Below, piece after piece: positions 38,753-46,615 of a stretch of DNA of 64,000 bases; the stretch's first letter is position 1, and every line of letters begins with the position of its first letter. The notes under the pieces are model-generated. The model worked only from the letters and a program-made list of their open reading frames with translations. It was not told the origin of the DNA and made no database searches. Source of the stretch: Catenulispora pinistramenti (GTDB taxonomy: Bacteria; Actinomycetota; Actinomycetes; Streptomycetales; Catenulisporaceae); NCBI RefSeq assembly GCF_018274385.1, contig NZ_JAAFYZ010000029.1:1-64000 (forward strand), written 5' to 3'. The position numbers were made by a program, and so were the translations under genes.

Positions 38753-38824
38753 GCCAGGCGGTCTGGCGGTCTGGCGGTCTGGCGGTCAGGCGGTGTGGCG
38801 GCGTGGGGGTGCGGGGGTCAGGCG
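38753..38824 (-). repeat. 8-bp tandem repeat ending on a stop codon
   Basis: About nine units of GTCTGGCG type, three of them identical (38761-38784), start at 38753. The last unit, GTCAGGCG at 38817-38824, contains the TCA (TGA on the minus strand) stop of the flavin reductase gene; an identical GTCAGGCG is at 38785-38792. The array fills the gap before ssuD. Confidence 0.9.
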
Positions 38825-39315
38825 GCGAGCGTGCGGAAGCCGCTGCGGTGGAAGACCAGGGGCTGGCCCTCGGCGGCCGCAGCCCTGGCGTGCACGCGCA
38901 GCAGGGCGATCGTGTGGTCGCCGGCCTCGACCTCGCGATAGACGCTGGTGTTGAAATGGGCCAGACCGTCCACGACGAACCCGGAGCCCTCGGCGGCGCG
39001 CGCCAGCGGGATCCCGTCGAACCGGGAGTCGACCGGCCCGGCCAACTGCCGGGCGAACGCGCGGTGCTGTTCGGCCAGGACCGTGATCCCCAGGTACGTG
39101 GCGGCACGCAGCTCCGGCCAGGTCTTCGAGCCGTTCGCGATCGACACCGACACCAGCGGCGGGTCCAGGCTCACCGAGGTGAAGGAGCTGGCGGCCAGTC
39201 CGACCGGCTCGTCCGCCACGAAGGCGATCAGGGCGACGACCCCGGAGGGGAAGGCGCCGAACACCTCGCGCAGAGCGTCCGGGGACAGGTCCTGGTTGGT
39301 GGTGAACAGGGTCAT
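38818..39315 (-). CDS. Flavin reductase (split-barrel FMN-binding type)
   Basis: A 165-residue flavin reductase of the HpaC/RutF-like family. Typical segments are ALREVFGAFPSGVVALIAFV, GLAASSFTSVSLDPPLVSVS and GDHTIALLRVHA. It supplies reduced FMN to the two-component monooxygenases of the operon (SsuD and the NtaA/DszA-type enzyme). ATG 39315 overlaps the stop of the dioxygenase gene by 4 bp. Its stop codon is part of an 8-bp tandem array. Confidence 0.9.
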   Translation of the reverse strand: MTLFTTNQDLSPDALREVFGAFPSGVVALIAFVADEPVGLAASSFTSVSLDPPLVSVSIANGSKTWPELRAATYLGITVLAEQHRAFARQLAGPVDSRFDGIPLARAAEGSGFVVDGLAHFNTSVYREVEAGDHTIALLRVHARAAAAEGQPLVFHRSGFRTLAA

Positions 39316-40256
39316 GACACGACAGCGCTCTGGGCCAGGAACGGCCGGCCGGCGATGAGCTCGGACTCGCGGCCGTCGACCCCCACCGGGCGGTCCCCGA
39401 TCAGGGTGACGCGGTGCAGCGTGCGCCGGACGTTCAGGTGGTCCAGGTCGCGCGGGGCCAGGTGCGCGGTGGCGCGGTTGTCCCAGAACGCGACGTCGCC
39501 CGCGCGCCAGCGGAAGCGCACGGTGTATTCGGGCCGGGTCAGGTGTTCGTAGAACAGGTCCAGGACGCGCCGGGACTCCACCGCGCTCAGCCCGACGACG
39601 TGGTCGGTGAAGCCGGGGTTGACGAACAGCGCCCGCTCGCCGGTCTCGGGGTGCACCCGCACCACCGGGTGCTCGGCGATCAGCAGGTTGGCGTTGACCC
39701 GCTCGGCCCGCTTGGAGTCCTCGTCGGCCGGGATGCGGAAGCGGTGCACCGCCCGCAGCGACTCGGCGAGCCGCTGAAGCGGGGCGCTGAGGCCCTGGTA
39801 GGCGGCGACCAGGTTCGTCCACTGGGTGTCGCCGCCGAACTCGGGCACGTCCTCGGCCCGCAGGATGGAGGCGGCCGGCGGGTTGACCGCGGCGGTGACG
39901 TCGGTGTGCCAGCCCGCGAAGTACGAGTACTGACGCTTGCGGTACTCCTGCCGGAAGTCCTCGCCGTACTTCTTCGCGTAGCGGTCCGGGTCGATGGTCA
40001 GGATCTGCGGGAACCGCTCCGGCGGCGCTTCCTCGTGCGGGTGTGCGTGGGTGAGCTCGCCGAACTGCCGCGCGAAGGCGATCTGCGAGCCGTGGTCCAG
40101 GCGCTGGGCCCGGAAGAAGACGACCTTGTGCTCCAGCAGCGCGGCACGGACCGCCGCCACGGTGCCCTCATCGAGCGGTTCGGCGAGGTCGAGTCCGTCG
40201 ACCTCGGCACCTATGTGCCCGGCGACACGGGTGATGGTGAGCTGGTTTTCCGGCAT
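39312..40256 (-). CDS. TauD/TfdA family 2-oxoglutarate dioxygenase
   Basis: A 314-residue Fe(II)/2-oxoglutarate dioxygenase. The iron ligands are in GWHTDVT (HxD, near residue 115) and in RATAHL (His near 262), with the 2-oxoglutarate-binding Arg in NVRRTLHRVTL. TauD-type enzymes hydroxylate sulfonates or sulfate esters next to the sulfur, releasing sulfite or sulfate. It is the first gene of the operon and overlaps the flavin reductase by 4 bp. The substrate may be taurine, another alkanesulfonate or an alkyl sulfate. Confidence 0.9.
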   Translation of the reverse strand: MPENQLTITRVAGHIGAEVDGLDLAEPLDEGTVAAVRAALLEHKVVFFRAQRLDHGSQIAFARQFGELTHAHPHEEAPPERFPQILTIDPDRYAKKYGEDFRQEYRKRQYSYFAGWHTDVTAAVNPPAASILRAEDVPEFGGDTQWTNLVAAYQGLSAPLQRLAESLRAVHRFRIPADEDSKRAERVNANLLIAEHPVVRVHPETGERALFVNPGFTDHVVGLSAVESRRVLDLFYEHLTRPEYTVRFRWRAGDVAFWDNRATAHLAPRDLDHLNVRRTLHRVTLIGDRPVGVDGRESELIAGRPFLAQSAVVS

Positions 40257-40702
40257 GACGACATGGGCCTTTCAGAAGGCGGGGGAGAAGACAGGAGAAG
40301 GCGGGGGAGAAGGCGCGCGCGGGCACGCCGACGGGTAATCAGCGGCGCGATTCAAAAGCTCGAATGCAGAACCCTGAAATAGTCGCCGGATTCATCAGAG
40401 GCGACGTGAGGGCGGCCCTTTGGGCGCGGAGAACTACCGAGAAGCGGAACAGACGGCACTGGCCTGCCGTCGAAGGTCGACGTGCAGACGGGCCACGAGG
40501 AGCGCGCCGGAGGTCATGCGTCCACGATCGCAGCGTGATTCGCGGGCGTCAACACGCGTCCATTTCATCTCTACTGAAATAATGCAGGCCGGGGCTGCCA
40601 GGCGTGCTCTGGTGTCGCTTTCCGTGGATGTGTTCCATCGGCGCGATGCCGGGAGTCTTATCTGGTGAGACATCACCGTGAGACATCGACTCTGGTGGGA
40701 CA
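40257..40702. other. Upstream region of the organosulfur operon
   Basis: This 446-bp stretch holds the leader of the TauD gene and the 3' flank of the FMN reductase gene. Visible items are a purine-rich GGCGGGGGAGAAG repeat (about 40279-40314), the dyad ATTTCA-N7-TGAAAT at 40562-40580 that may be an operator, and the repeat array at 40661-40706. I see no riboswitch fold or small gene I can defend. Confidence 0.45.
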
Positions 40703-40706
40703 TCAG
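40661..40706 (-). repeat. Tandem repeat over the FMN reductase stop codon
   Basis: Three units built on GGTGAGACATCA or GGTGGGACATCAG follow one another with periods of 14-17 bp. The unit at 40690-40706 contains the TCA stop (40703-40705). The first also forms a small hairpin GGTGA-GACA-TCACC. Confidence 0.7.
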
Positions 40707-41299
40707 CTCGGCCGGGTATTCGCGGCCAGTGCGGCGCGCACCGGAGCGCGCGCGGCGGCGAGCCAGGGCTCGTAGGCGGCCGGGTCGTCGTAGGAGGAGT
40801 CGAGCAGGTACAGGGCGCGGGTCGGCAGCAGCGCGCCGAGTTCGGTCAGCACCGGCTTGAGGAAGACCTCGGGCGCCATCGCGTGGCCCGGTCCGGCGCC
40901 GAGCATCAGCGGAATGGTGACCACACCGGCCAGCGAGTCGGCCTGGAACCGGTCGAGGAAGAGCTTGAGCAGACCGGTGTACGAAGCCTTGTAGGTCGGG
41001 CTGGCGACCACCAGCAGGTCCAGTGCGATGACGTCGGACACCGCGCCGGCGGTGGCGGCGTCGGACCAGTCCAGCAGGCCGGCGCCGTACTCGGCCAAGT
41101 CGATGGTCAGGTCCGGGGCGCGCCCGGTGAGCAGTTCCGCCAGGCGAACCGCGGCCTGATACGTGCGCGAGGCGGGCTTGGGGTTGCCCACCACGACGCC
41201 GGTGCGCAGATTCGCGGGCAGCGGCGCGGCCGGGCCGGAATCAGGGGTCTGGGACTGGGACTGGGACTGGGACTGGGACTGGGACTGGGACTGGGACAT
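40703..41299 (-). CDS. NAD(P)H-dependent FMN reductase (SsuE-like)
   Basis: A 198-residue flavodoxin-fold reductase. GNPKPASRTYQAAVRLAELL is the FMN-binding start, SPTYKASYTGLLKLFLDRF the dimer/flavin loop, and LMLGAGPGHAMAPE the third loop, as in SsuE/MsuE. It supplies FMNH2 to SsuD. The first 17 residues are eight Ser-Gln dipeptides encoded by a perfect hexamer array, which the family does not have. GGAG is 7 bp upstream of ATG 41299 and a good promoter lies 80 bp upstream. It is in the same direction as the organosulfur operon but has its own leader. Confidence 0.9.
   Translation of the reverse strand: MSQSQSQSQSQSQSQSQTPDSGPAAPLPANLRTGVVVGNPKPASRTYQAAVRLAELLTGRAPDLTIDLAEYGAGLLDWSDAATAGAVSDVIALDLLVVASPTYKASYTGLLKLFLDRFQADSLAGVVTIPLMLGAGPGHAMAPEVFLKPVLTELGALLPTRALYLLDSSYDDPAAYEPWLAAARAPVRAALAANTRPS
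41249..41296 (-). repeat. Perfect hexamer array encoding (Ser-Gln)8
   Basis: Eight perfect copies of CTGGGA (TCCCAG on the coding strand) immediately follow the start codon. A perfect hexamer tract keeps the frame whatever its copy number, so its length may vary between strains. Confidence 0.95.
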
Positions 41300-41604
41300 C
41301 AGTGTTCTCCATCGGTGGTGATGCGGCGCGCGGCGGCGCTCTGCCGGGCCGGCGGATGGCGGATGCGGGGGAGTTCTCGAAGCTAGGGACGGCGGCTTCG
41401 TCATGTCAATCACCGTCCGGCAGCCGACGGACGGCTGTCCACGGCGGAGATCCGCCCTCGATCGCGCACCGGCCCGGGAATAACCACGTCCGCGGCCCAC
41501 GTTCGGGCCAGCATGGTTTCCCAGGCAGCCCGGCCGCGTCCGTGAAACCCGTTGTCAGCGATCATCGCGACGCCGCAGCGGGCGCTCCGGCTGCCGACGC
41601 GGGT
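41300..41604. other. Divergent intergenic region
   Basis: This 305-bp gap between the SsuE-like gene and the ROK gene holds the minus-strand promoter at 41380-41408. The plus strand is open for translation upstream of 41605 (a GTG at 41542 is in frame), but without a ribosome site or ROK-like sequence. Confidence 0.5.
41380..41408 (-). promoter_or_regulatory. Promoter of the SsuE-like reductase gene
   Basis: On the minus strand TTGACA (41403-41408) is followed after 17 bp by TAGCTT (41380-41385). The -35 box is a perfect match to the consensus for the main sigma factor. The start codon lies about 80 bp downstream. Confidence 0.65.
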
Positions 41605-42813
41605 ATGCGTCCGCACTATCGTCCGCACCAGCGTCCGCCCGCAGCCAACAAGCGCGAGGCGAGCGCCGCCGCGATCCTGCGCGCCGTACTCGCCCACGGT
41701 CCGGTGGCCCGCAGCACGATCGCCCGCCTGACCGGCCTGTCCCCGGCCTCGATGACCGGGTACTGCACCGAGCTGATCGCCCTGGGTCTGCTGCGCGACC
41801 TGCCCGAGCAGACACAGTCGAACGGCGTGGGCCGTCCGCATCTGCCGGTGGACATCGACACCGCCCGCTATGTGGTCGGCGCCGTCCACATCGCGGTCCC
41901 GCGCACCACTGTCGCAGTGCTCGATCTGCGCGGCCGAGTCCTTGCCGAATACCGGATCCCGCACCAGGGAGCGTCGGCCGCCGATACCGTCCGGCGCGCT
42001 GCCGGTACCCTGCTCGATCTGCTGCGCAGACACAGCGCGGGCGCCACGGCGCTCGGCGTCGGGGTGGCCTGCGGCGGCTGGGTGGACCAGGAGACCGGCA
42101 CCGTCGTCGAGCACGCGATGCTCGGCTGGCGCCAGGTGCCGCTGGGTGATCTGCTGCGCGAGCACACGGGCCTGCCGGTCCACGTCGACGGCCACTCCCG
42201 CGCTCTGCTGCACGGCGAACGCCTCTTCGGCGCGGCCCGCGGCGCCGGAAGCGTCCTGCACCTGTTCGTCGGCAACGTCGTGGAAGCCGCCTTCGCCCTG
42301 GACGACGCGGCCCACTACGGCCCGCGCTCCCAAGCCGGCCTCATCGCGCACCTGCCGCTCGCCGACAGCGCCGAGCACTGCCCCTGCGGCCGCACCGGCT
42401 GCTTCCAGGCCTCGGTCTCGGAACGCACGGTCTCCGGCCGCGCCGTCGAGACCGGGGTCCTCACCGTCCACGACTTCCCAGCCCTGCTCACCGCGGCCCG
42501 CACCGGCAACCAGGCGGCGCTAGACCTGCTGGTCGAACGCGCGCGCCTGATCGGCCAGGGCGCCGCGCTGCTGATCGACGTGTTCAACCCCGAACTCGTG
42601 GTCGTGGCCGAACAAGCGGTCATGGCCCTGCCTCCGGCCCTGGCGGCACTGCGGGACGCGATCAGCGCCGCCTCGCGCACTCAGATCGACGCGACGACCG
42701 CCGTCGTGCCGTCGAGCTTCGCCGGGGACACCCTGGCCACCGCGGGCGGGTCGGCGATGCTGGATGTGCTTTACCGGAATCCGCTTGCTGTAGCTCGTTC
42801 CAGCGGCCGATGA
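41605..42813 (+). CDS. ROK family transcriptional regulator
   Basis: A 402-residue protein. The N-terminal winged helix (AAILRAVLAHGPVARSTIAR, LTGLSPASMTGY) precedes a sugar-kinase-like ROK domain. The zinc motif is present as HCPCGRTGCFQAS, with Gln where a Glu is usual. Without a full phosphate loop it is more likely a sugar-responsive repressor than a kinase. ATG 41605 fits the family length, and a GTG at 41542 would add 21 residues. It is divergent from the SsuE-like gene and convergent with an SGNH hydrolase gene. Its target is unclear. Confidence 0.88.
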   Translation: MRPHYRPHQRPPAANKREASAAAILRAVLAHGPVARSTIARLTGLSPASMTGYCTELIALGLLRDLPEQTQSNGVGRPHLPVDIDTARYVVGAVHIAVPRTTVAVLDLRGRVLAEYRIPHQGASAADTVRRAAGTLLDLLRRHSAGATALGVGVACGGWVDQETGTVVEHAMLGWRQVPLGDLLREHTGLPVHVDGHSRALLHGERLFGAARGAGSVLHLFVGNVVEAAFALDDAAHYGPRSQAGLIAHLPLADSAEHCPCGRTGCFQASVSERTVSGRAVETGVLTVHDFPALLTAARTGNQAALDLLVERARLIGQGAALLIDVFNPELVVVAEQAVMALPPALAALRDAISAASRTQIDATTAVVPSSFAGDTLATAGGSAMLDVLYRNPLAVARSSGR

Positions 42814-42850
42814 AGGCGCGTGCCGGGACTGTGGCGGGGCTGACGGGGCC

Positions 42851-42913
42851 GGTCAGCGGTCAGCGGTCGGCGTTCGGCGGTCAGTCGTCGGGGGTCAGTG
42901 GTCGACGGTCACC
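42851..42913 (-). repeat. 7-bp tandem array across a stop codon
   Basis: Nine consecutive 7-bp units of GGTCAGC type start at 42851 and run in strict register to 42913. The unit at 42893-42899 contains the TCA stop codon of the SGNH gene, and the last two units form its final sense codons. Confidence 0.9.
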
Positions 42914-43923
42914 CGCACCGGCGCGCTGCGCGGACCGAGTCGTTCGCCGCGCGCCGAGGCGACATCGAACTCGTAGACGTGTCCGGCGGTCAGGCCCTGC
43001 GCCAGCCAATGGTCGCCCAGCACCGGGATCGGTCCCACCTGGCGCGGCTGCCCGAGCGTGACGTCGCGGAGTGCGACTCGGTACCCGGCGGCGCCTCGCA
43101 CCCGGCTCCACTCGAATCTGACGCCGGTGCCGTCCTGAATCCGCGCCGCGAGGATCGTCGGCTTCCCCAACGGAAGCTCATGGAGCCGCGAGCAGGACGG
43201 TCGCGGCCGATCGTGGCCGACCCCGAACCGCCGCAGGGCGTGGGCGAAGCCGGCGGCCATGGCCGATTCGCCGGCCGGGTTCGGGTGGATGCCGTCGTAG
43301 GTGTGGGCGTCGGGGTCGAAGCCGTCGTGCAGGTTCACCAAAGTGACCGGAGACTGGTCCGTCGACAGGGCCGCGACGGTCGCGGGGAGTTCGGCGTTGT
43401 AGTCCTCGACGGTCTTGCGGAACCAGTCGTTGCCCCACGTGGTGCCGGTGATCGTGGCCACCAGGACGGCGACGTCGGGGGCGGCCGAGCGGGCTTCCGT
43501 CACCACCGCGGTCAGATCCCGCAGCGCCTGCTCGGGCGGTCCCACGGTCGCGAGGTCGTTGAACCCCAGCTGGATCAGCAGGAAATCCGGGCGGTGCGCG
43601 GCGACGTGGCGGCGCACTGACGACTTCGCGGCGTGCGCGGTCCATCCCGGCCGGGCGCAGTGCCCGCCCTCGAACCGGCCCTCCCGATACCGACCGGTCA
43701 TCGGGTTGTCAGTCGCCGGGCCGGTCGGAACCGGACGGCCCTCCACGAGAGCCAGGAGCACCGGGTCCTCGTACATTGAGAAGGTCCCGGTGTGCGGGCC
43801 CACGAACTCGGCGGCCGTGCCGGTGTGCCGGAAGTGCTGTGCCAGCTGCCAGCGCCAGGTGTAGTCGTCCTGCATCCCGCTGGCCAGGGAATCGCCCAGG
43901 ACCATGATCCGAGGTGCGCTCAT
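42895..43923 (-). CDS. SGNH/GDSL hydrolase with C-terminal fibronectin-III-like domain
   Basis: A 342-residue protein. SGNH blocks are visible: MVLGDSLASGM with the nucleophile Ser, the Gly in the middle, LIQLGFNDLATV with the Asn, and DGIHPNPAGE with Asp and His. The C-terminal 90 residues look like a fibronectin-III fold (VRFEWSRVRGAAGYRVAL, GHVYEFDVASARGER). SGNH enzymes hydrolyse esters of carbohydrates or lipids. There is no signal peptide at the chosen start (ATG 43923, GGAAAGGA upstream), which is unusual for this pairing, so it may be cytoplasmic or exported another way. Confidence 0.85.
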   Translation of the reverse strand: MSAPRIMVLGDSLASGMQDDYTWRWQLAQHFRHTGTAAEFVGPHTGTFSMYEDPVLLALVEGRPVPTGPATDNPMTGRYREGRFEGGHCARPGWTAHAAKSSVRRHVAAHRPDFLLIQLGFNDLATVGPPEQALRDLTAVVTEARSAAPDVAVLVATITGTTWGNDWFRKTVEDYNAELPATVAALSTDQSPVTLVNLHDGFDPDAHTYDGIHPNPAGESAMAAGFAHALRRFGVGHDRPRPSCSRLHELPLGKPTILAARIQDGTGVRFEWSRVRGAAGYRVALRDVTLGQPRQVGPIPVLGDHWLAQGLTAGHVYEFDVASARGERLGPRSAPVRVTVDH

Positions 43924-44021
43924 TGAGATCCTTTCCTGTCCGACCGCAGGGAGCCCTCCGAGTGTCCCGGAGCGGCGGGGATAAACGTGGGTGGTCACTT
44001 GAGGCGGTGAGGTTCGGCGGA

Positions 44022-44501
44022 TCAGGTCGGATCGGTGCCCGGCATCGGCAGGGTCGTGCCGGGCTCGGTGATCGGGAGCGCTCCGGGCGCAGGCGCAGGC
44101 GCAGGCGCAGTCGTAGGCGCAGCAGCCGTCGCTTCAGGCGCCGGCTCAGACGGCAGGGGCATGACCGCCGCGGCCAGGAAGGTCTCCTCCGGCGTCGGGA
44201 TGTCCACCTGGTCCGTGCCGGTGAGCAGGTCCAGGAACGGCCCGACCTGGAGGCCCTCCTGGGCCGCGTGCCGGAACGGGTTGTCCGGGTGCAGCACGTA
44301 GTGCGTGCGCCGTCCGATCTTGACGCGCTCCACGTACCCCGCGCGCTCCAGGTCGGCGATGATCGCCTGGGTCGTGCGCTCGGTGATGCCGATGATGGCG
44401 CTGAGATCGCGGACCCGGGCCTGGGGGTTGCGCGCGATCTCGACCAGGACGTGTCCATGGGAGGTGAGCAGCGTCCACTTGCGACGCTCGTCTGCCTCCA
44501 T
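44022..44501 (-). CDS. Winged-helix transcriptional regulator with Ala/Pro-rich tail
   Basis: A 159-residue protein. Residues 5-75 form a MarR/ArsR-like winged helix (TSHGHVLVEIARNPQARVRD, then IGITERTTQAIIADLERAGY and the wing VERVKIGRRTHYVLHPDNPF). The tail contains an Ala/Pro run encoded by a GCGCAG-type repeat (about 44088-44140). A perfect 8-4-8 palindrome sits 7 bp upstream of the ATG, so the protein probably represses itself. It is upstream of, and divergent from nothing on, the SpoIIE-like gene that ends at 44582. The ligand is unknown. Confidence 0.8.
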   Translation of the reverse strand: MEADERRKWTLLTSHGHVLVEIARNPQARVRDLSAIIGITERTTQAIIADLERAGYVERVKIGRRTHYVLHPDNPFRHAAQEGLQVGPFLDLLTGTDQVDIPTPEETFLAAAVMPLPSEPAPEATAAAPTTAPAPAPAPGALPITEPGTTLPMPGTDPT

Positions 44502-44508
44502 CCCAACA

Positions 44509-44528
44509 CCATATCCCGGCGGATATGG
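44509..44528. promoter_or_regulatory. Perfect 20-bp palindrome, probable autoregulatory operator
   Basis: CCATATCC-CGGC-GGATATGG, an exact dyad, lies 7 bp upstream of the winged-helix gene. It is AT-rich in a GC-rich setting and positioned to block transcription or initiation. Confidence 0.7.
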
Positions 44529-44581
44529 AATGTTGTTGACTTCTCGTGGCCGACGGCAGCCGGTCGGGCGGTGCGGCGCCC

Positions 44582-45742
44582 CTATTCGGCGGGTCTGCCG
44601 TACCAGTCCATGCACACCACGACGGCGTCATCGTCGGCGTCGGCCGACCGGTGGCTCGACACCTCGCGCAGGATCGCGGTGGGCACGGCCTCGGCCGGAA
44701 GCAGGCTGGAGGCGCTGATGCCGCGCTGCAACGCGGCGGTCCCGTAGACCTCCCCGCCCGGCGAGCGCGCGTCGTGCGCACCGTCGCTGACGATGACCAG
44801 GCGGTCGCCGGGCAGCACCTGGAAGGTCTGGGGCGTGTAGGCGGTCTCCTCGAACATACCCAGCGGCAGTTGGGGCTCGACGGTGATCCGTTCCACGACC
44901 CGCCCGCGGCGCCGCCAGATCTGCGGCGAACCGGCGTCCACGACGCTCACCAGACCGGAGTCGTAGGCGAAAGACATCAGCAGGGCGCTGATGTACAGCT
45001 CGCCCCGGTGCTGCGCGTACACCGCCTGATCGGCCAGCACCGCCTGGTCGGCCAGATCGATGCCGGCCCGCCGGGCGTTGCGCAGCGCGTTCACCGCCAG
45101 CGAGGTCAGCAGCGCGGCGGTGGTGCCCTCGCCCATCCCGTTGACCACGGTCAGGGTCAGGTCGGTGGCGGTGGCGGCCCAGTCGTAACCGTCACCGCGG
45201 ATGGCGTAGGCGGGCTCCAGCTGCGCGCCCAGGGCGTACTCGCGGCGCCGGCTGGAGCGGCCGGGCAGCAGCTGCCACTGGGTCTCGGCGGCCAGCGTGA
45301 GTCTGGAGGCCCGGCGGGCCTGCTGGTACCGGTCGGTGTCGCGCTCGGCCACCACGATCTCGTGCCCGAGCAGCCGGGCGACCGCCTGCAGGACCTCGAC
45401 CTCGGCGCTCCCGGCGGCGTCGGCCGGCAGCCGGGCGGTGAGCGTTCCGTGCCGGTCGCCGCGCACGGTCACCGGCACCGTCACGACCGTGCTGCCATCG
45501 CCCGGCCGCCGCACCTGCGGCTGCTGGCTGGCGAAGGCCTTGCCCTCGATGCTGGCGTGGATGGGCAGCGTGCCGGCCGGGGCCGGGCCGCCGACCGGAG
45601 CGAGCACCCGCAGTCCGTAGTCGGCCAGGTGCACCTCGACGTCCTCGACGCCCATGGCCAACAGGACGGCGCGCAGGACTTCCGGCAACGCCTCGGGGTC
45701 GGCCGAGCGCAGCATGCGCTCCACAGTCGGATAGTCGATCAC
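44582..45742 (-). CDS. PP2C/SpoIIE-type phosphatase with N-terminal GAF-like domain, altered metal site
   Basis: A 386-residue protein. Residues about 15-160 look like a GAF sensor, then a SpoIIE-type PP2C domain (ALGAQLEPAYAIRGDGYDWA, ALLTSLAVNALRNARRAG, VIVSDGAHDARSP, DADDDAVVV). These phosphatases dephosphorylate STAS antagonists in partner switching. The second metal Asp normally in a (T/G)DGMGHG-type motif is Asn here (VVNGMGEG), and His is Glu, so catalysis may be weakened or lost. GTG 45742 follows AGGA. It is divergent from a MarR gene, and no STAS target is adjacent on this strand. Confidence 0.8.
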   Translation of the reverse strand: MIDYPTVERMLRSADPEALPEVLRAVLLAMGVEDVEVHLADYGLRVLAPVGGPAPAGTLPIHASIEGKAFASQQPQVRRPGDGSTVVTVPVTVRGDRHGTLTARLPADAAGSAEVEVLQAVARLLGHEIVVAERDTDRYQQARRASRLTLAAETQWQLLPGRSSRRREYALGAQLEPAYAIRGDGYDWAATATDLTLTVVNGMGEGTTAALLTSLAVNALRNARRAGIDLADQAVLADQAVYAQHRGELYISALLMSFAYDSGLVSVVDAGSPQIWRRRGRVVERITVEPQLPLGMFEETAYTPQTFQVLPGDRLVIVSDGAHDARSPGGEVYGTAALQRGISASSLLPAEAVPTAILREVSSHRSADADDDAVVVCMDWYGRPAE

Positions 45743-45819
45743 TTCAGTTCCTGATTCTAAGCGGGCTCTTCGCGAGGCGGCGGCTGGTCGCTTCGGCTCG
45801 GCAGTGGCACAGTGGTGGC

Positions 45820-46413
45820 GTGCACCAGGATCCACCACTGCCCGCGACCGTCGCCGAAACGGCCGCCGCAGTCGTGGAATTGCTGGACGCACTGCACGGA
45901 CGGGGCATGGAATCGCTGCCCGACGGTCCGGTGCCGCCCTCGCAGCTGCGCGCGCTGCGGGCGATCGAGCGGTGCGAGGGCATCAAGCTGCGGGCGCTGG
46001 CCGAGGCCCTGGGCAGCCGGCCGCCGGCCACCAGCCGGCTGTGCGACCGCATGGAGGCCGACGGGCTCATCCGGCGCGCGCCGAGCGCCAGCAGCCGCCG
46101 CGAGGTCGAGCTGTGGCTGAGCCCGCGGGCCCGCCGGGTGCTCGCCGAGGTCCGCTCGGCCCGGGTTCGGGAGCTGCAGGAGATCATGCGGACGCTGGCG
46201 CCGGATTCCCTGGCGGGGCTGTCGACCCATCTGGGCCGGCTGCACACGGCGATCGAGGAGCGGCTCGGGACTTCGCAGACCGCCGGCTTGGAAACTGCCG
46301 ACGCACAGATCGCCGACGTACAGATCGCAGACGCGCGGATCGGCGAGGAGCGGATCGCGGACGCGCGGATCGACGGCTCGGCGATCGGCGAACAGGAGAG
46401 CAGCGCGGCCTGA
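45820..46413 (+). CDS. MarR family regulator with isoleucine-pentad C-terminal repeat
   Basis: A 197-residue protein. Winged helix at about residues 35-105: [57 protein letters not shown]. The C-terminal tail after residue 155 is made of six five-residue units with Ile at positions 164, 169, 174, 179, 184 and 189 ([15 protein letters not shown] and so on), encoded by 15-bp repeats. That tail resembles pentapeptide-type coils and is not part of the MarR fold. The GTG start at 45820 has a weak ribosome site. It is divergent from the SpoIIE-like gene, 77 bp away. Confidence 0.85.
   Translation: MHQDPPLPATVAETAAAVVELLDALHGRGMESLPDGPVPPSQLRALRAIERCEGIKLRALAEALGSRPPATSRLCDRMEADGLIRRAPSASSRREVELWLSPRARRVLAEVRSARVRELQEIMRTLAPDSLAGLSTHLGRLHTAIEERLGTSQTAGLETADAQIADVQIADARIGEERIADARIDGSAIGEQESSAA
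46297..46389 (+). repeat. 15-bp in-frame repeat encoding Ile pentads
   Basis: Six degenerate 15-bp units of the type CAGATCGCCGACGCG encode xIADx-like pentads at the C terminus of the MarR protein. They end seven codons before the stop. Confidence 0.8.
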
Positions 46414-46524
46414 CCACCCACTGGACTCCCCTCCACCACGGCCGTAGGTGTCGCCAGTATCGCCCTGTATCGCGCAACACCCGGCGGGCGACGAGGCGGC
46501 CGGGAGCCGGCGCCGCGTCAAATG

Positions 46525-46554
46525 TTGCCACATGTAAACGATTAAATCTAAAGT
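46525..46554 (+). promoter_or_regulatory. Possible promoter of the STAS gene
   Basis: TTGCCA (46525-46530) and TAAAGT (46549-46554), 18 bp apart, lie in an AT-rich island 62 bp before the STAS ATG. No SigF-type consensus is obvious. This is a candidate only. Confidence 0.4.
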
Positions 46555-46615
46555 CAGTCCCGGCCGCCCGGCGATCGCCGGCGGCCGACGGTTGTCCCCA
46601 GCGCAGGAGCGTGCC

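Noticed and set aside
40434-40703. Short minus-strand frame upstream of the TauD-like gene
   Set aside because: It contains the repeat array and lacks a ribosome site or recognisable protein.
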